Assembly (NCBI GenBank): GCA_910578555.1
Contig: CAJTPS010000021.1
Location: 5,204-69,203 of the forward strand
DNA length: 64,000 nucleotides
DNA from: an uncultured Lachnospiraceae bacterium
GTDB lineage: Bacteria > Bacillota > Clostridia > Lachnospirales > Lachnospiraceae
Direction: 5' to 3'
Shown here: piece after piece, positions 52,076-61,907 of the stretch
Layout of the letters: each line of letters begins with the position of its first letter
How positions within the stretch are numbered: position 1 is the stretch's first letter
Made by a program: the position numbers and the translations under genes
Notes under the pieces: model-generated
Databases searched by the model: none
What the model was told of the DNA's origin: nothing
Seen by the model: only the letters and a program-made list of their open reading frames with translations

Positions 52076-52936
52076 CTATCCTTTCACCGCGCCTGCAATC
52101 ATGCCTTTGATAATATACTTCTGCAAGCAGCAGTATACAATAATCACCGGAACAATAATGAGCGCAACTACCGCCGCCATCATGCCGTAATCGGTTCCTT
52201 CTTTGGCGCTGATGCTGTTTAACATCATCGTGATACTGTACATATCCGGTCTTCTTAAGAAGAAAGACTGTGTAAACAGATCATTGTAGCTCCACAGAAA
52301 AGAAAAGATCGCTACTGTCGCAAAAGAGGGCTTCGTTAACGGCATAATCACCTTATAATAGATCTGGAACGTATTGCAGCCTTCCATATAGGCCGCCTCT
52401 TCCAGTTCGATCGGCAGTCCCTTGATATAGCCGGTAAGCACCACCATCGCAAACGCCATATTGCCTGCCACCTGCGGTAAGATAACGGACAGCATATTCA
52501 GGAACCAGCTGCTTGTGTTCGCAATTCCCCATGCATACTCCATCTGGAAGACGGAAATCACCGTAGCAAACGCCGGAAACATCATGGCACCGACTACAAG
52601 CGAATACACAAGCCCCGAACCACGGAATTTATATCTGGCAAGCGCATAGGCGCCCATGCCCGCTAACAGGATCACCAGAAGCGCTACCATCGTGGAAATA
52701 AACAGGCTGCTCTTGTACGCACCAAATACATCCACCGTCTTAAATGCCTTCCGGTAATTCGCCATGGTAAACAACTCGCCCACCGGCATGGCAAAAGAAT
52801 TACCCAGAATCTTGTCTTTCGCCTTAAATGAATTCTGTATTACCCAGATAATCGGGTAAATCGTCGTCAAAGCCCAGATGATCAGCAGCACATACACTAC
52901 AACTATACCGACAGAGCTCTTTACCTTCTTCGTCAT
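52076..52936 (-). CDS. sugar ABC transporter permease, MalG/CUT1 type
   Basis: A 286-residue permease with six membrane helices and the EAA loop (ELEEAAYMEGCNTFQIYYKVIMPLTKPSFA, about 190-220) of the CUT1 family. It pairs with the permease gene 15 bases upstream. The operon context (GH94 chitobiose phosphorylase, nagA, nagB) points to N-acetylated chito-oligosaccharides. No ATPase gene is in the locus, as is common for CUT1 importers sharing an MsmX-like ATPase. Confidence 0.92.
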   Translation of the reverse strand: MTKKVKSSVGIVVVYVLLIIWALTTIYPIIWVIQNSFKAKDKILGNSFAMPVGELFTMANYRKAFKTVDVFGAYKSSLFISTMVALLVILLAGMGAYALARYKFRGSGLVYSLVVGAMMFPAFATVISVFQMEYAWGIANTSSWFLNMLSVILPQVAGNMAFAMVVLTGYIKGLPIELEEAAYMEGCNTFQIYYKVIMPLTKPSFATVAIFSFLWSYNDLFTQSFFLRRPDMYSITMMLNSISAKEGTDYGMMAAVVALIIVPVIIVYCCLQKYIIKGMIAGAVKG

Positions 52937-52951
52937 AGTTCATCCCTCCTC

Positions 52952-53839
52952 CTAATAGTCTTTCTCACGGAAAATCGAGTTAACCACCTTGGCCAGCACA
53001 ATACCCAGTACAACGATCAGTACGGCGATCGCCGCGCCGTAGTCCACGTTCTTCGTCTCCATCGTGTGATAGTACATATAAGTACCTGTCAGGAAAGTCG
53101 ATTTCAGCGGCATTCCTTTCGGGAACATAACCCATGGCAAGTCGAATACCTTAAGTGCTCCGGTCACCGCCAGTACGCTGCAGGTACAGATCACGTTGTG
53201 CAGCAGTGGAATCGAGATATAACGCACTCTCTGCAATGCCGTTGCCCCGTCGATCTTGGCTGCCTCGTACAACTCGTCGGAAATATTATTAAGCCCGGTA
53301 ACGAGAATGACGAAATAGAACCCGACATACTGCCACATAACCGGAAGCATCATCGTAAAGAGCGCGATTCCTTCCGCTTTCCAGTCCGTCAGATTCTGCT
53401 TGCCGAGTGTCTCCAGAATCTGGTTCACCATACCCTTGTCATACAGGAAGATCAGGTTAAACATCAGACCTAGCGCCGTCGCCGATATCACGATCGGGAA
53501 GAAAAATACAGTCCGGAAGAATCCTTTGCCTCTGCCGATATTGTCCACCATCAGCGCCAGCACGATCGCGATGCCCACCTGCCCGATCAGTGTGACCAGC
53601 ATCATCAACAGTGTATTTTTAATGGAGGTTCCCACATTCGGGTCCTGAAACATCTCCACATAATTGCTGTACCAGGGTGAATTAAATTTCGTTCCGGCAA
53701 CTCCTAACCGCTTAATTTCCATAAAACTATTCAGAATATTCTTGATAAAAGGATAATAAAGAAACACTATCATAAACAGAAATGCCGGAAGTAAAAACAC
53801 CAGCGCCGGTTTTTTGTTTCGATATATATTTGCTCCCAT
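52952..53839 (-). CDS. sugar ABC transporter permease, MalF/CUT1 type
   Basis: The 295-residue permease has six helices and an EAA loop (ELYEAAKIDGATALQRVRYISIPLLHNVI, about 205-232). The start at 53839 follows GGAGGTGG; an ATG five codons earlier overlaps the ribosome-binding site. It is the partner of the downstream permease and follows the binding protein gene by about 130 bases. Confidence 0.92.
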   Translation of the reverse strand: MGANIYRNKKPALVFLLPAFLFMIVFLYYPFIKNILNSFMEIKRLGVAGTKFNSPWYSNYVEMFQDPNVGTSIKNTLLMMLVTLIGQVGIAIVLALMVDNIGRGKGFFRTVFFFPIVISATALGLMFNLIFLYDKGMVNQILETLGKQNLTDWKAEGIALFTMMLPVMWQYVGFYFVILVTGLNNISDELYEAAKIDGATALQRVRYISIPLLHNVICTCSVLAVTGALKVFDLPWVMFPKGMPLKSTFLTGTYMYYHTMETKNVDYGAAIAVLIVVLGIVLAKVVNSIFREKDY

Positions 53840-53968
53840 AAGCCACCTCCGCAATCTTCAAGCTGCCATTCCAGCTCATATCGTGCCGCCTGTTGCCATC
53901 CGCAGCGCGTTTCTTTTTTCAAAAGAGGCAGGGTAATCCCCTGCCCCTCTTAATTTCTAATGTCTATA

Positions 53969-55387
53969 TTACTGATTATGATACGTGTCAAGACCTTCTG
54001 CTACTGCCTCTTCCGCTGTAACTCTGCCTGTTACGATCTCAGGCATACCGTCGAAGGTAGATATTCTGCAGTCGCCTGCAAACAAATCCTGTACCGCTCC
54101 TGTCAGAGACGTTGCACCTGCCATCATTTCCATTGCCTTGATCTGTAATGCATTGAACTGAGATTCGTCAACTGCCGGTGCATTCTTCAATGCGGAAGCC
54201 GTATGCTCTACGAACTTCACCATCACTTCATCAGAAGTCATATGCTCTACGAAATCTACTGCTGCAGCCTGCTTCTCCGGATCATCCCATGCTTTTCTTG
54301 TAATAAAGTAACCGGAAGAAATACCGCCGATCAGATCAGTTGCTTTTCTGTCGCCCTTACCGGGTACATAAGTTACATCAAACTTTGCAAGTTTGTCCGC
54401 GTCTAATGTGGAAGGGTCTTCCGGATCAGACTGACATGCGCCTACAATACCGCCGACTTTCCAGGAACCGTCGATCAGGAATGCAGCCTTGCCTTCCGTG
54501 AACATTGCCACTGTCTCGTCATCTGTCGCAGAAAGTGTATTTTCAGGGAAATAACCCAGTTCATAAAGTTCTTTGATATCATTCATGCCAGAAACCCATG
54601 CCTGACCGTTTGCGTCATCAATGCTTGCCGGAATCTCCAGATGTGTTGCCGGAGACTGGTTGTTGTAGATCATGAACTCCCACCAGTAATGCGGGATATT
54701 GCCGAGCGCTGCAGCGATCGGTGTGTAACCTGCCGCCTTGATCTTCTCACAGTCTGCTTTAAACTGATCCATCGTGTAATCCGGACCCGGTTTGGATACG
54801 CCTGCCTCTTCAAGGATCTCTGTGTTGAAGAACATTGCCTCCCAATAACCATTAGCCGGAACCGCATATTTCTTACCGTCAACCAGAGAATCTGCAATCC
54901 TGCCATCATCCATGTTGGAAGCATATTCCGGATATACCGCACGAATCTCATCAATCGATACAACCTTGCCTGCCTCGATAAAGCTGTTGGAGTCTACACC
55001 GCTAAAGTAAAACAATACATCGGGCTCAGAGCCTGTCTCAAAGTCTGTGGTAACTCTCGTCTTGAAAGTTTCATCGGAAGACGCGGACGTATCTATGATT
55101 GTATTGCCCGTCTCTGCTTCCCATGCTGCCACCGCGTCTTTATAATTCTGTGCGTTGGTGTCCTCACCTGCGAATGTGGTCGTTACCACCAGTTCTACCG
55201 GACCTGTCGGCTCTGCCGGCGCCTCTGCCTCAGGCGCAGCCTCGCTGCCTGTATCCGCAGCACTGCTCTGTGTGTTGTCCGCCGCGGGCTGGGTGCTTGC
55301 TTCATTGCCACCCTTATCTCCGCATGCTGTTACAGATAAAACCATCGCTCCTGCGAGCACTGTTGCCATTAATCGTTTTTTCATCAT
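53969..55387 (-). CDS. sugar-binding lipoprotein of a CUT1 ABC importer
   Basis: The 472-residue family 1 solute-binding protein begins MMKKRLMATVLAGAMVLSVTACG with a lipobox Cys near residue 22, then a Ser/Ala/Glu linker. The mature part shows the family pattern (YKDAVAAWEAETGNTIIDTSASSDETFKTRV; FTEGKAAFLIDGSWKVGG). Ligand specificity cannot be read; chitobiose is inferred from neighbours. The start follows GGGAGGAAAG. Confidence 0.92.
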   Translation of the reverse strand: MMKKRLMATVLAGAMVLSVTACGDKGGNEASTQPAADNTQSSAADTGSEAAPEAEAPAEPTGPVELVVTTTFAGEDTNAQNYKDAVAAWEAETGNTIIDTSASSDETFKTRVTTDFETGSEPDVLFYFSGVDSNSFIEAGKVVSIDEIRAVYPEYASNMDDGRIADSLVDGKKYAVPANGYWEAMFFNTEILEEAGVSKPGPDYTMDQFKADCEKIKAAGYTPIAAALGNIPHYWWEFMIYNNQSPATHLEIPASIDDANGQAWVSGMNDIKELYELGYFPENTLSATDDETVAMFTEGKAAFLIDGSWKVGGIVGACQSDPEDPSTLDADKLAKFDVTYVPGKGDRKATDLIGGISSGYFITRKAWDDPEKQAAAVDFVEHMTSDEVMVKFVEHTASALKNAPAVDESQFNALQIKAMEMMAGATSLTGAVQDLFAGDCRISTFDGMPEIVTGRVTAEEAVAEGLDTYHNQ

Positions 55388-55491
55388 ATTCTTTCCTCCC
55401 TTTCGTTGTTAAGATGTTTACCTCATCTATGGTTTTATCATACTCCGTAAAACCCGAAAGAGTAATTGTTCAGATTGTTCTTTTTTGCCTT

Positions 55492-57291
55492 TTATTGTCC
55501 TGTTGGAACGTCAATTTTGAGCAAAATTGTGCTTACGGTATGTTCTTCGTCATTTCCGTTTATAAATAATCCACAATCAGTCCCGTAAATCATCTTGAGT
55601 CTCTGGTCAACATTACGAATACCAAGGCTCACTCGCTTTTCCTTGTCTACTTTTGCCTCCGGGGACAGAAGCCTGTCAATCTTATCCCGGTCCGTTTTGG
55701 TCAAGTGTCCGTTATCTTCCACTTCTATGCACAGATAGCCGTCCTCCCGTTCAAAAAGCCGGATCTCCAATCTGCCCTGCTTCGTAATATCCATACCATG
55801 CTCCACCGCATTTTCCACAATCGGCTGAATGATCAGACGCGGTACCTGTATGTTCATCAAACGCTCATCAATCTTCTTCGCGCATCGGAACTTCGCGCCG
55901 AAACGCTGCGATATAATATAGAGATAGGCATCCGCGTACGCCATCTCTTCCGCCACGGAATGAAACTGTTCCTCCTTCCGGTTCATCGTCTCCCCCAGCA
56001 TAGTGGAAAGCGCTTCAATCATTCCACTCACCTTATAGTTACCGTTTAAGCGTGCCTCCCAGTTGATGATCTCCAGCGTATTATTCAGAAAGTGGGGATT
56101 GATCTGGGACTGCAGCGCCATAATCTTTGCATCTCTTAAAGCAATCTCTTCCAGATAAATCTTATCAAACTGATTCTTAAGCTGTGCGGACATATGGTTG
56201 AAGGAATCTTTCATCTGCCAGAACTCTTCGTTATCCTCTTCATTCTCAATCTGTGTCCCCAGATTACCCTCCCGCACCATATTCGCGGCAGTAATCAGCT
56301 GCTTGAGCGGAAGCGTTACCTTTTTATAGAAGAAACGCAGCATCTGTATGATAAGAGGTATCATAAATAAAATTAATATAATAAAGAGATATTCCATCGT
56401 ATTGATCTCGGCATGCGTAATCTGCTTGTCTATCGTCACCGCAGCCACGATCGTTCCACCATACAGCTTCATCCTGCGGTACACGTGAGCCGGTCTCCAC
56501 CTGCCGCCGGATACATGCAGTTCTTCCTGCCCCTGCAGCGCTTCGATTACATCCGCCGGCAGATACTCTTCATTCTCTTTCGTTCCGGACATTAACAGCC
56601 TGCCGTTCCAATAGACCGCAGCATTTTCATACCCCCAGATCCCGCCGTAAATCTCCATCAGAGACGGCTGATTCAGTTCCAGTACCAACACGGCATACGG
56701 CCTGAACCTGGATGTCACCAGATTGCGCACCATATAGACTCTTCCCTCTACCCCGACCAGCGTCGTACTTGTATCAAGTGCCCGCGCAGCTTCCAGAACC
56801 CGATCCAGTGCCACATCATAGAAAAATTCAATGTCACGATACGTACCGCCGACACTGTTATTCATTACATAGTACTTCTCCTCCGGGAAATCCAGCATAA
56901 TCAGTTCCGCCGTCCTGCAGTTATCGTGCCATGCATACTGCTGTTCCAGGAAGCCGATCGCGCGCTTGCCAAACGCATTCTCCTTCCCCTCCTCATTATC
57001 CTCAAGATATTCCTTATAAGCTTCGGCAATCGTCGGAATATAGGAAGCATTCTTGGATGCCGTCTCGCAATCCTTAAGCTGCAGCCGCATGATCTGTGTA
57101 CTCTTCTCCAGAGACGTCATGATCGTCTGTTTGATCTGTCTATGACTGTTGGACGACACAAAGAAAACGATAATAAAGATAAGCATAAAAAGCGGAAAAA
57201 ACCAACCGAACAGGAGCCTTTTCACCATACTCCACCGGAGTGATTTCCTTCCGCTGAATCTTTGTCTTATCGCCTCGATTATTTTCTTCAT
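55492..57291 (-). CDS. YesM-type sensor histidine kinase
   Basis: The 599-residue kinase has a first membrane helix (LLFGWFFPLFMLIFIIVFFV, about 20-40), a Cache-like extracellular domain, a second helix (YLFIILILFMIPLIIQMLRFF, about 300-320), a HAMP domain (TLPLKQLITAANMVREGN), the His_kinase dimerisation block ALQSQINPHFLNNTLEIINWEA with phospho-His, and a HATPase domain (IVENAVEHGMD; VSLGIRNVDQRLKMIYG). ATG 57291 follows AAAGGAATTAC. It is paired with the response regulator at 51161. Confidence 0.93.
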   Translation of the reverse strand: MKKIIEAIRQRFSGRKSLRWSMVKRLLFGWFFPLFMLIFIIVFFVSSNSHRQIKQTIMTSLEKSTQIMRLQLKDCETASKNASYIPTIAEAYKEYLEDNEEGKENAFGKRAIGFLEQQYAWHDNCRTAELIMLDFPEEKYYVMNNSVGGTYRDIEFFYDVALDRVLEAARALDTSTTLVGVEGRVYMVRNLVTSRFRPYAVLVLELNQPSLMEIYGGIWGYENAAVYWNGRLLMSGTKENEEYLPADVIEALQGQEELHVSGGRWRPAHVYRRMKLYGGTIVAAVTIDKQITHAEINTMEYLFIILILFMIPLIIQMLRFFYKKVTLPLKQLITAANMVREGNLGTQIENEEDNEEFWQMKDSFNHMSAQLKNQFDKIYLEEIALRDAKIMALQSQINPHFLNNTLEIINWEARLNGNYKVSGMIEALSTMLGETMNRKEEQFHSVAEEMAYADAYLYIISQRFGAKFRCAKKIDERLMNIQVPRLIIQPIVENAVEHGMDITKQGRLEIRLFEREDGYLCIEVEDNGHLTKTDRDKIDRLLSPEAKVDKEKRVSLGIRNVDQRLKMIYGTDCGLFINGNDEEHTVSTILLKIDVPTGQ

Positions 57292-57355
57292 AATTTGTAA
57301 TTCCTTTGAATGCGCAACCGTTTGTTTTACCTTTGCACTGATTATATCATATGTT

Positions 57356-57710
57356 TCATCTCTTAACTGCAACAATATTGTTCAGCCAGATTCCTTTTTT
57401 AACCAGAATAAATCCAAAGATACATTTCAACAGGTCGACCGCCTGACAGATCCCGTATATCAGTACAATCGGCAAAACACATTATAGATCGTAGTCGCTA
57501 TATTGATTCCCGCCACAACGTGAATGCCTCTTACAGAATAGCACTGCACCATATTGACAATGGCAACGCCGGACATCGCTTCTGTCCCAAGCTGCCCACC
57601 ATGATATTATCCACAAAGTTTACCAGAAATGTAAAACCGTTCTGGATAATGATCGGTACGGCTATTCTCGCAGTTTTCCGATAAAACATCTTATCGCCTG
57701 TATACTTCAT
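57356..57710 (-). pseudogene. remnant of a MATE efflux pump
   Basis: The start MKYTGDKMFYRKTARIAVPIIIQNGFTF matches the N-terminus of MATE transporters and has an intact AGGAGTG ribosome-binding site. A one-base deletion at about 57583 breaks the frame in VDNIMVGSLG. The other frame continues as TEAMSGVAIVN, jumps to a C-terminal segment (VRGIHVVAGINIATTIYNV), and a third frame ends with LPIVLIYGICQAVDLLKCIFG. The gene thus lost most of its middle and has at least two frameshifts. Confidence 0.85.
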
Positions 57711-57768
57711 TTTCACTCCTGACCGCAAACGAACTCCGCCGAAGTAACCCGGCGGAGTATCCGTAGAT

Positions 57769-59181
57769 TTATAATTCCAGATATTTTTCAAACACTTCGC
57801 AAAAAGTTGCGGCCGCACTCTTGTCTTTCATCTCGCAGAAAATTCGAAGAAGCGGCTCCGTGCCGGAAAACCGCACGGATATCCATCCGCCGTCCTTTAA
57901 ATAGATCTTCAGACCGTCCAGATAAGATATGTTCTCAACCTCATAAGGAATCTCCGGAAGCTGTTTCTCCTCGAGCAGCAGTTTACGAATCTCATCCTTT
58001 TTCTTAGGGCTGAAACGGTAGTCTCTCTCTTCTAACGCCATGCCGCCGTATTCCTTCCGGATCGTTTCCATGATCTCCGACAGCTTCATGCCGGTAACGG
58101 CAATCATCTCCACCAGAAGCGCAGAAGCATAGATTCCGTCCTTACCTTTGATATGACCCCGCACCGCCATGCCACCGGAGGACTCTCCGCCGATAATCGC
58201 ATCCGTTGCAAACATCTTGGCTGAAATATGTTTGAATCCTACCGGAACTTCATAACACTTCTCACCAAAAGTCTCCGCCACCCTGTCGAGCAGATGCGTG
58301 GTACAGATATTTCTGACTGCCGGTCCGTGCCATCCTTTATATTTTACCAGATAATAATACAGCAGCACAAGTATATCATTCGGGTGCAGGAAATTACCCT
58401 TATCATCAATCACCCCGATCCGGTCCGCGTCACCGTCCGTTGCAATACCCAGATCACACCTTCTGTCGATCACATAATTCTGCAGTGCGCGAAGCGTCTC
58501 CGCAGTAGGTGCCGGCAGCTTACCGCCGAACAGTGTATCATGCCTCTCATGGATCGTCTCCACCTCACATCTGGCGGTCATAAGAATCGTTTTCAGGGAA
58601 GTCTCGCTGACGCCGTACATCGGGTCAAGTGCAACCCGCAGTCCGCGTTTCTTCACCCTGTCCATATCCACCGTGTCGATAATGCTGTCCAGATATTCGT
58701 TAAGCGGGTAAATCTCTTCAATCAGTCCCTTCTCGATTCCCTCCGCATACACCATCTCATCTACCGGAATGTCCGTCACCTCGTTGATATAGCGCTCCAT
58801 ATCCGCCGTCTGCACTTCGTCCGCATCCCTGCCGCCGAAAGTGAACACCTTAATGCCGTTATAGATCGCCGGGTTATGGCTCGCCGTAATCATCATGCCA
58901 TAATGAAATTTATGCTTCATCACATAGAACATAACGAGCGGTGTGGGCGCCGATTTATTGATCAGATATGCTTTAATCCCCTCTGCGGCAAAAACCTGCG
59001 CAGCCCACTGCATTGCCTCTTTGGACAGAAAACGTCTGTCATAGCCCAAGACAATTCCTTCCCGTTCCACCTTCTCTTCCTTCATCTTATCACAGATTGC
59101 TCTGGATAAAATCTGAATATTTTCCTTCGTAAATTCGTCTCCGATGACTGCACGCCAGCCGCCTGTTCCAAACTTGATCAT
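57769..59181 (-). CDS. phosphohexomutase (PGM/PMM family), likely GlcNAc-1-P mutase
   Basis: The 470-residue protein shows all four family motifs: phosphoserine loop MITASHNPAIYNGIKVF (about 97-113), metal-binding GIATDGDADRIGVIDD, sugar-binding GGESSGGMAVRG and phosphate-binding RFSGTEPLLR at the C-terminus. Such enzymes interconvert hexose 1- and 6-phosphates. It sits 93 bases downstream of the GH94 phosphorylase gene whose predicted product is GlcNAc-1-P, so a GlcNAc-1-P to GlcNAc-6-P role is inferred. Phosphoglucomutase or phosphomannomutase is possible. Confidence 0.88.
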   Translation of the reverse strand: MIKFGTGGWRAVIGDEFTKENIQILSRAICDKMKEEKVEREGIVLGYDRRFLSKEAMQWAAQVFAAEGIKAYLINKSAPTPLVMFYVMKHKFHYGMMITASHNPAIYNGIKVFTFGGRDADEVQTADMERYINEVTDIPVDEMVYAEGIEKGLIEEIYPLNEYLDSIIDTVDMDRVKKRGLRVALDPMYGVSETSLKTILMTARCEVETIHERHDTLFGGKLPAPTAETLRALQNYVIDRRCDLGIATDGDADRIGVIDDKGNFLHPNDILVLLYYYLVKYKGWHGPAVRNICTTHLLDRVAETFGEKCYEVPVGFKHISAKMFATDAIIGGESSGGMAVRGHIKGKDGIYASALLVEMIAVTGMKLSEIMETIRKEYGGMALEERDYRFSPKKKDEIRKLLLEEKQLPEIPYEVENISYLDGLKIYLKDGGWISVRFSGTEPLLRIFCEMKDKSAAATFCEVFEKYLEL

Positions 59182-59274
59182 AGCGTCTCCTCCTTGTTAT
59201 GTTATTTGTATTCTCCCGCCGCTCGTTCCTGCGTCTGATCCGCCAGATTTTATTCCCGTTATCTCTGCCGCCTG

Positions 59275-61683
59275 TTATCCCATCACCACCTCCACAATGT
59301 GGCTGCTTCCCGCTGCCTGTGGTGTGATCATATCAACACTTACGCCATCCACGCGAATCTCCCTGATCCCCTTCATGACATTCGCCGGATTGCTGACCTT
59401 TATGTTATATTCTGCCCCTCTCCAGACACGTGTTACCCTGTATTCCTTCCAGTCCGCGGGAATACACGGATCGACCTTCAGTTCATCATAATCCGGCCAG
59501 ATCCCCAGCATATATCTGGTCGCTGAGAAGTACGACCAGCCGCCTGACCCGGTCATAAACGGGTGCCTTGCCCGGCCGAACGCGCTGTGGTCCTTCCCGG
59601 CCACAAACTGACAATAGGAATAAGGCTCCGACTCTCTGATTTCGATCTTGTCATTCTGCCAGTACGGACAGAGTGCGTCGTAAAACTTCATCGCCAGATC
59701 GCCGCGTCCCCTCATACACGCTGCCGCCCAGGCCCACGGATTGGGATGGGAGAAAATCGCACCGTTCTCCTTCAGTCCCGGATAAACTCTGGTGACAAAT
59801 CCGATGTCATCATCCGGTACGGTATAGGAAGGCGTATTTAAAAGGATTCCGTACGGCGTGTACAGATACTCGTCGATCGCTGCAAGCGCCTGATCCGCCT
59901 TCCCGTCGTCCGCCGCGCCGGACAGAACCGCCCATGCGTTGGACTCCAGATGTACCCTGCCCTCTGCGTCTTCCTGCGTGCCGATCTTCCTGCCCCTCGC
60001 AGTAATGCCTCGTATGAACCACTCGCCGTCCCAAAGCTGCGTGTTGCATACGTCCTTTACCTTCTGTGCCACCGCCGTGTACTTCTCTACATCTTCCCCG
60101 CGATCCAGCCGTCCTGCCAGCCCGATAAAATGCTGCAGCGCCCAGTAATGCAGAAAGCTGACCATAGCGCTCTCTCCGCCTCCTAAGTTCAGACAGTCAT
60201 TCCAGTCTGCACGAAGTCCTTTACAGATTCCTGTCTGTCCTACCTGTTCGGTGGAGAAATCGAGGATTCTCTTTAAATGCTCATAAACCGTTTCCTTCTC
60301 CCCGCTGCCATTCATAAACGTATCCGCATAAGGAAGTTCCACAGAAGCGAAGGACAGGTCTCCCGTCTCTTTGATATACTCCGTAACCGCTGCTACAAGC
60401 CACAGTGCATCGTCGGAGCAGGCATCTTTCAAACCATGTATAATGCTGTTCTTATCCGGTTCCGGAATGACGGTAGGCGACTTGAACGGCTTCGCACCCT
60501 TGTTTTCCACAAACCATTCCGGCTGGAAAAGATGCAGCCCGTAGCCTGCGCTTGTCAGTCCGCGTATCAACTGTTCAATCCGCTCCCTGCATTTCTCCGG
60601 ATTGGAGTGCGGCACCGTCATGGCATCCTGCGCCGTATCTCTGTATCCGAGTCCCACTCGTCCGCCAACCTCTATGAAAGAGGCAAACCTTGAGAACATC
60701 ACATTGATCTCCGACTGGTATAACGTCCATGTGTTGATCAGCGTATTCATGCCTTCGTTCGGTGTCTGAATCTGCAGTTTCCCGCATTTATCTTCCCAGT
60801 ACTGCCGCAAATCCGTATAAACCGCATCCACTGCCGCTTCGTCTGCATATTTCTCGCGCACGCGTCTGCCCTCTTCTCTTCTGCCCTCGCCCAGCATAAA
60901 AATCAGACGTACTTCTTCGCCCGGCTGCAGTTCCAGGTCCTTCTGCAGACTGCCGCAGTGGTTTCCTCCTTTTTCATAAGAAGAAGAACATCTGCCCGCC
61001 GCCACCGCCTCCGGATTCGTCTCCGTGTTATATGTACCGATGAACTTATCCCGCATACAGTCGAACCCGTCCGGCTCGAAACTTGCAGTGAAGTACTGAT
61101 AGCCCTCCTCCTCATAGAACAGATCCTCCTCAATGATTCCGTCCTCGTAAGAAGCGCCCGCACAGTACAGGCTCATCTGATAATTCTGGTTATCAATCAT
61201 GATATGATGGAAAGAAAATTCCAGATAGGAAAACACGCTCAACTTCCGTACTTTGTCACTTACATTCTTCACCCTGACGTCCCAGAGCTGTACCGCCTCT
61301 CCCCGGGGAATCACCATTGTCTGCGACGCCTTGATCCCCTCGTACTCGCACTCGTACACCGTATAGGACATGCCGTGACGACAGCTGTATTTCGCCTGAT
61401 CAAGCGGCTTGCCGACCGGCTGCCATGATACGGACCAGTAATCCGCGCTTTCATGATCCCTTAAGTATACGTAGAAGCCCGGTCTGTCCATAGGCACCGC
61501 ATTGCCCCTGAAGCGGCTGATCCGGTGATATTCCGGCGTCTTGTAGAACAGATATCCGCCTGCCGTATGGTTCACCACAGCCGCCATATCTTCCACACCA
61601 AGGTAGTTCGTCCATGAGCAGGGCAGATCGGCCCTGTCGATCACATACTCTCTTTTTTCATTGTCAAAATGTCCGTATTGCAT
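59275..61683 (-). CDS. chbP: GH94 N,N'-diacetylchitobiose phosphorylase
   Basis: The 802-residue protein has the GH94 layout: an N-terminal beta-sandwich (EYVIDRADLPCSWTNYLGVED), a helical barrel and a C-terminal cap. The catalytic acid lies in GLRADWNDCLNLGGG (Asp 493, from codon 60207-60205). Several blocks resemble Vibrio diacetylchitobiose phosphorylase more than cellobiose phosphorylase: DRPGFYVYLRD, YWSVSWQPV, FSRFASFIEVGGR, GYGLHLFQPEWF and VEGRVHLESN-type. It would split chitobiose with phosphate into GlcNAc and GlcNAc-1-P. The linked nagA and nagB support this. Cellobiose phosphorylase is the alternative. Confidence 0.85.
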   Translation of the reverse strand: MQYGHFDNEKREYVIDRADLPCSWTNYLGVEDMAAVVNHTAGGYLFYKTPEYHRISRFRGNAVPMDRPGFYVYLRDHESADYWSVSWQPVGKPLDQAKYSCRHGMSYTVYECEYEGIKASQTMVIPRGEAVQLWDVRVKNVSDKVRKLSVFSYLEFSFHHIMIDNQNYQMSLYCAGASYEDGIIEEDLFYEEEGYQYFTASFEPDGFDCMRDKFIGTYNTETNPEAVAAGRCSSSYEKGGNHCGSLQKDLELQPGEEVRLIFMLGEGRREEGRRVREKYADEAAVDAVYTDLRQYWEDKCGKLQIQTPNEGMNTLINTWTLYQSEINVMFSRFASFIEVGGRVGLGYRDTAQDAMTVPHSNPEKCRERIEQLIRGLTSAGYGLHLFQPEWFVENKGAKPFKSPTVIPEPDKNSIIHGLKDACSDDALWLVAAVTEYIKETGDLSFASVELPYADTFMNGSGEKETVYEHLKRILDFSTEQVGQTGICKGLRADWNDCLNLGGGESAMVSFLHYWALQHFIGLAGRLDRGEDVEKYTAVAQKVKDVCNTQLWDGEWFIRGITARGRKIGTQEDAEGRVHLESNAWAVLSGAADDGKADQALAAIDEYLYTPYGILLNTPSYTVPDDDIGFVTRVYPGLKENGAIFSHPNPWAWAAACMRGRGDLAMKFYDALCPYWQNDKIEIRESEPYSYCQFVAGKDHSAFGRARHPFMTGSGGWSYFSATRYMLGIWPDYDELKVDPCIPADWKEYRVTRVWRGAEYNIKVSNPANVMKGIREIRVDGVSVDMITPQAAGSSHIVEVVMG

Positions 61684-61747
61684 AATACCCCTCCATAACC
61701 CTTCCTAAGCATTGTCAACTGTATCGTCATTCATCTGCTTAAATTTC

Positions 61748-61776
61748 ATTATAGAGGAGTATCCGACCCTTGGAAA
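61748..61776 (-). promoter_or_regulatory. promoter of the chitobiose locus
   Basis: A perfect TATAAT (61753-61748) is 17 bases from TTTCCA (61776-61771), 65 bases before the phosphorylase gene start. The poor -35 fits an activator-dependent promoter, consistent with the AraC-type regulator in the locus. Confidence 0.65.
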
Positions 61777-61855
61777 TAGTCTAACGTGTGATAATTTGCC
61801 TTTTTTTGTTTGGTTGTTTGATGAAAACAAAATCATGCATTGCACTTAAACAACA

Positions 61856-61900
61856 AAAAATGAGGAACCTCTGATATTAATGAAAGGTTTCCTCATTTTT
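61856..61900 (-). terminator. terminator of tRNA-Leu
   Basis: AAAAATGAGGAA pairs with TTTCCTCATTTTT around a 20-base interior. On the minus strand it lies directly after the tRNA-Leu gene and ends in a T tract. Confidence 0.75.
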
Positions 61901-61907
61901 GATCCAG

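Noticed and set aside
57531..57818. A 95-residue protein with a long N-terminal extension
   Set aside because: The extension is the phosphohexomutase end read in another frame; the remainder is the frameshifted MATE N-terminus.
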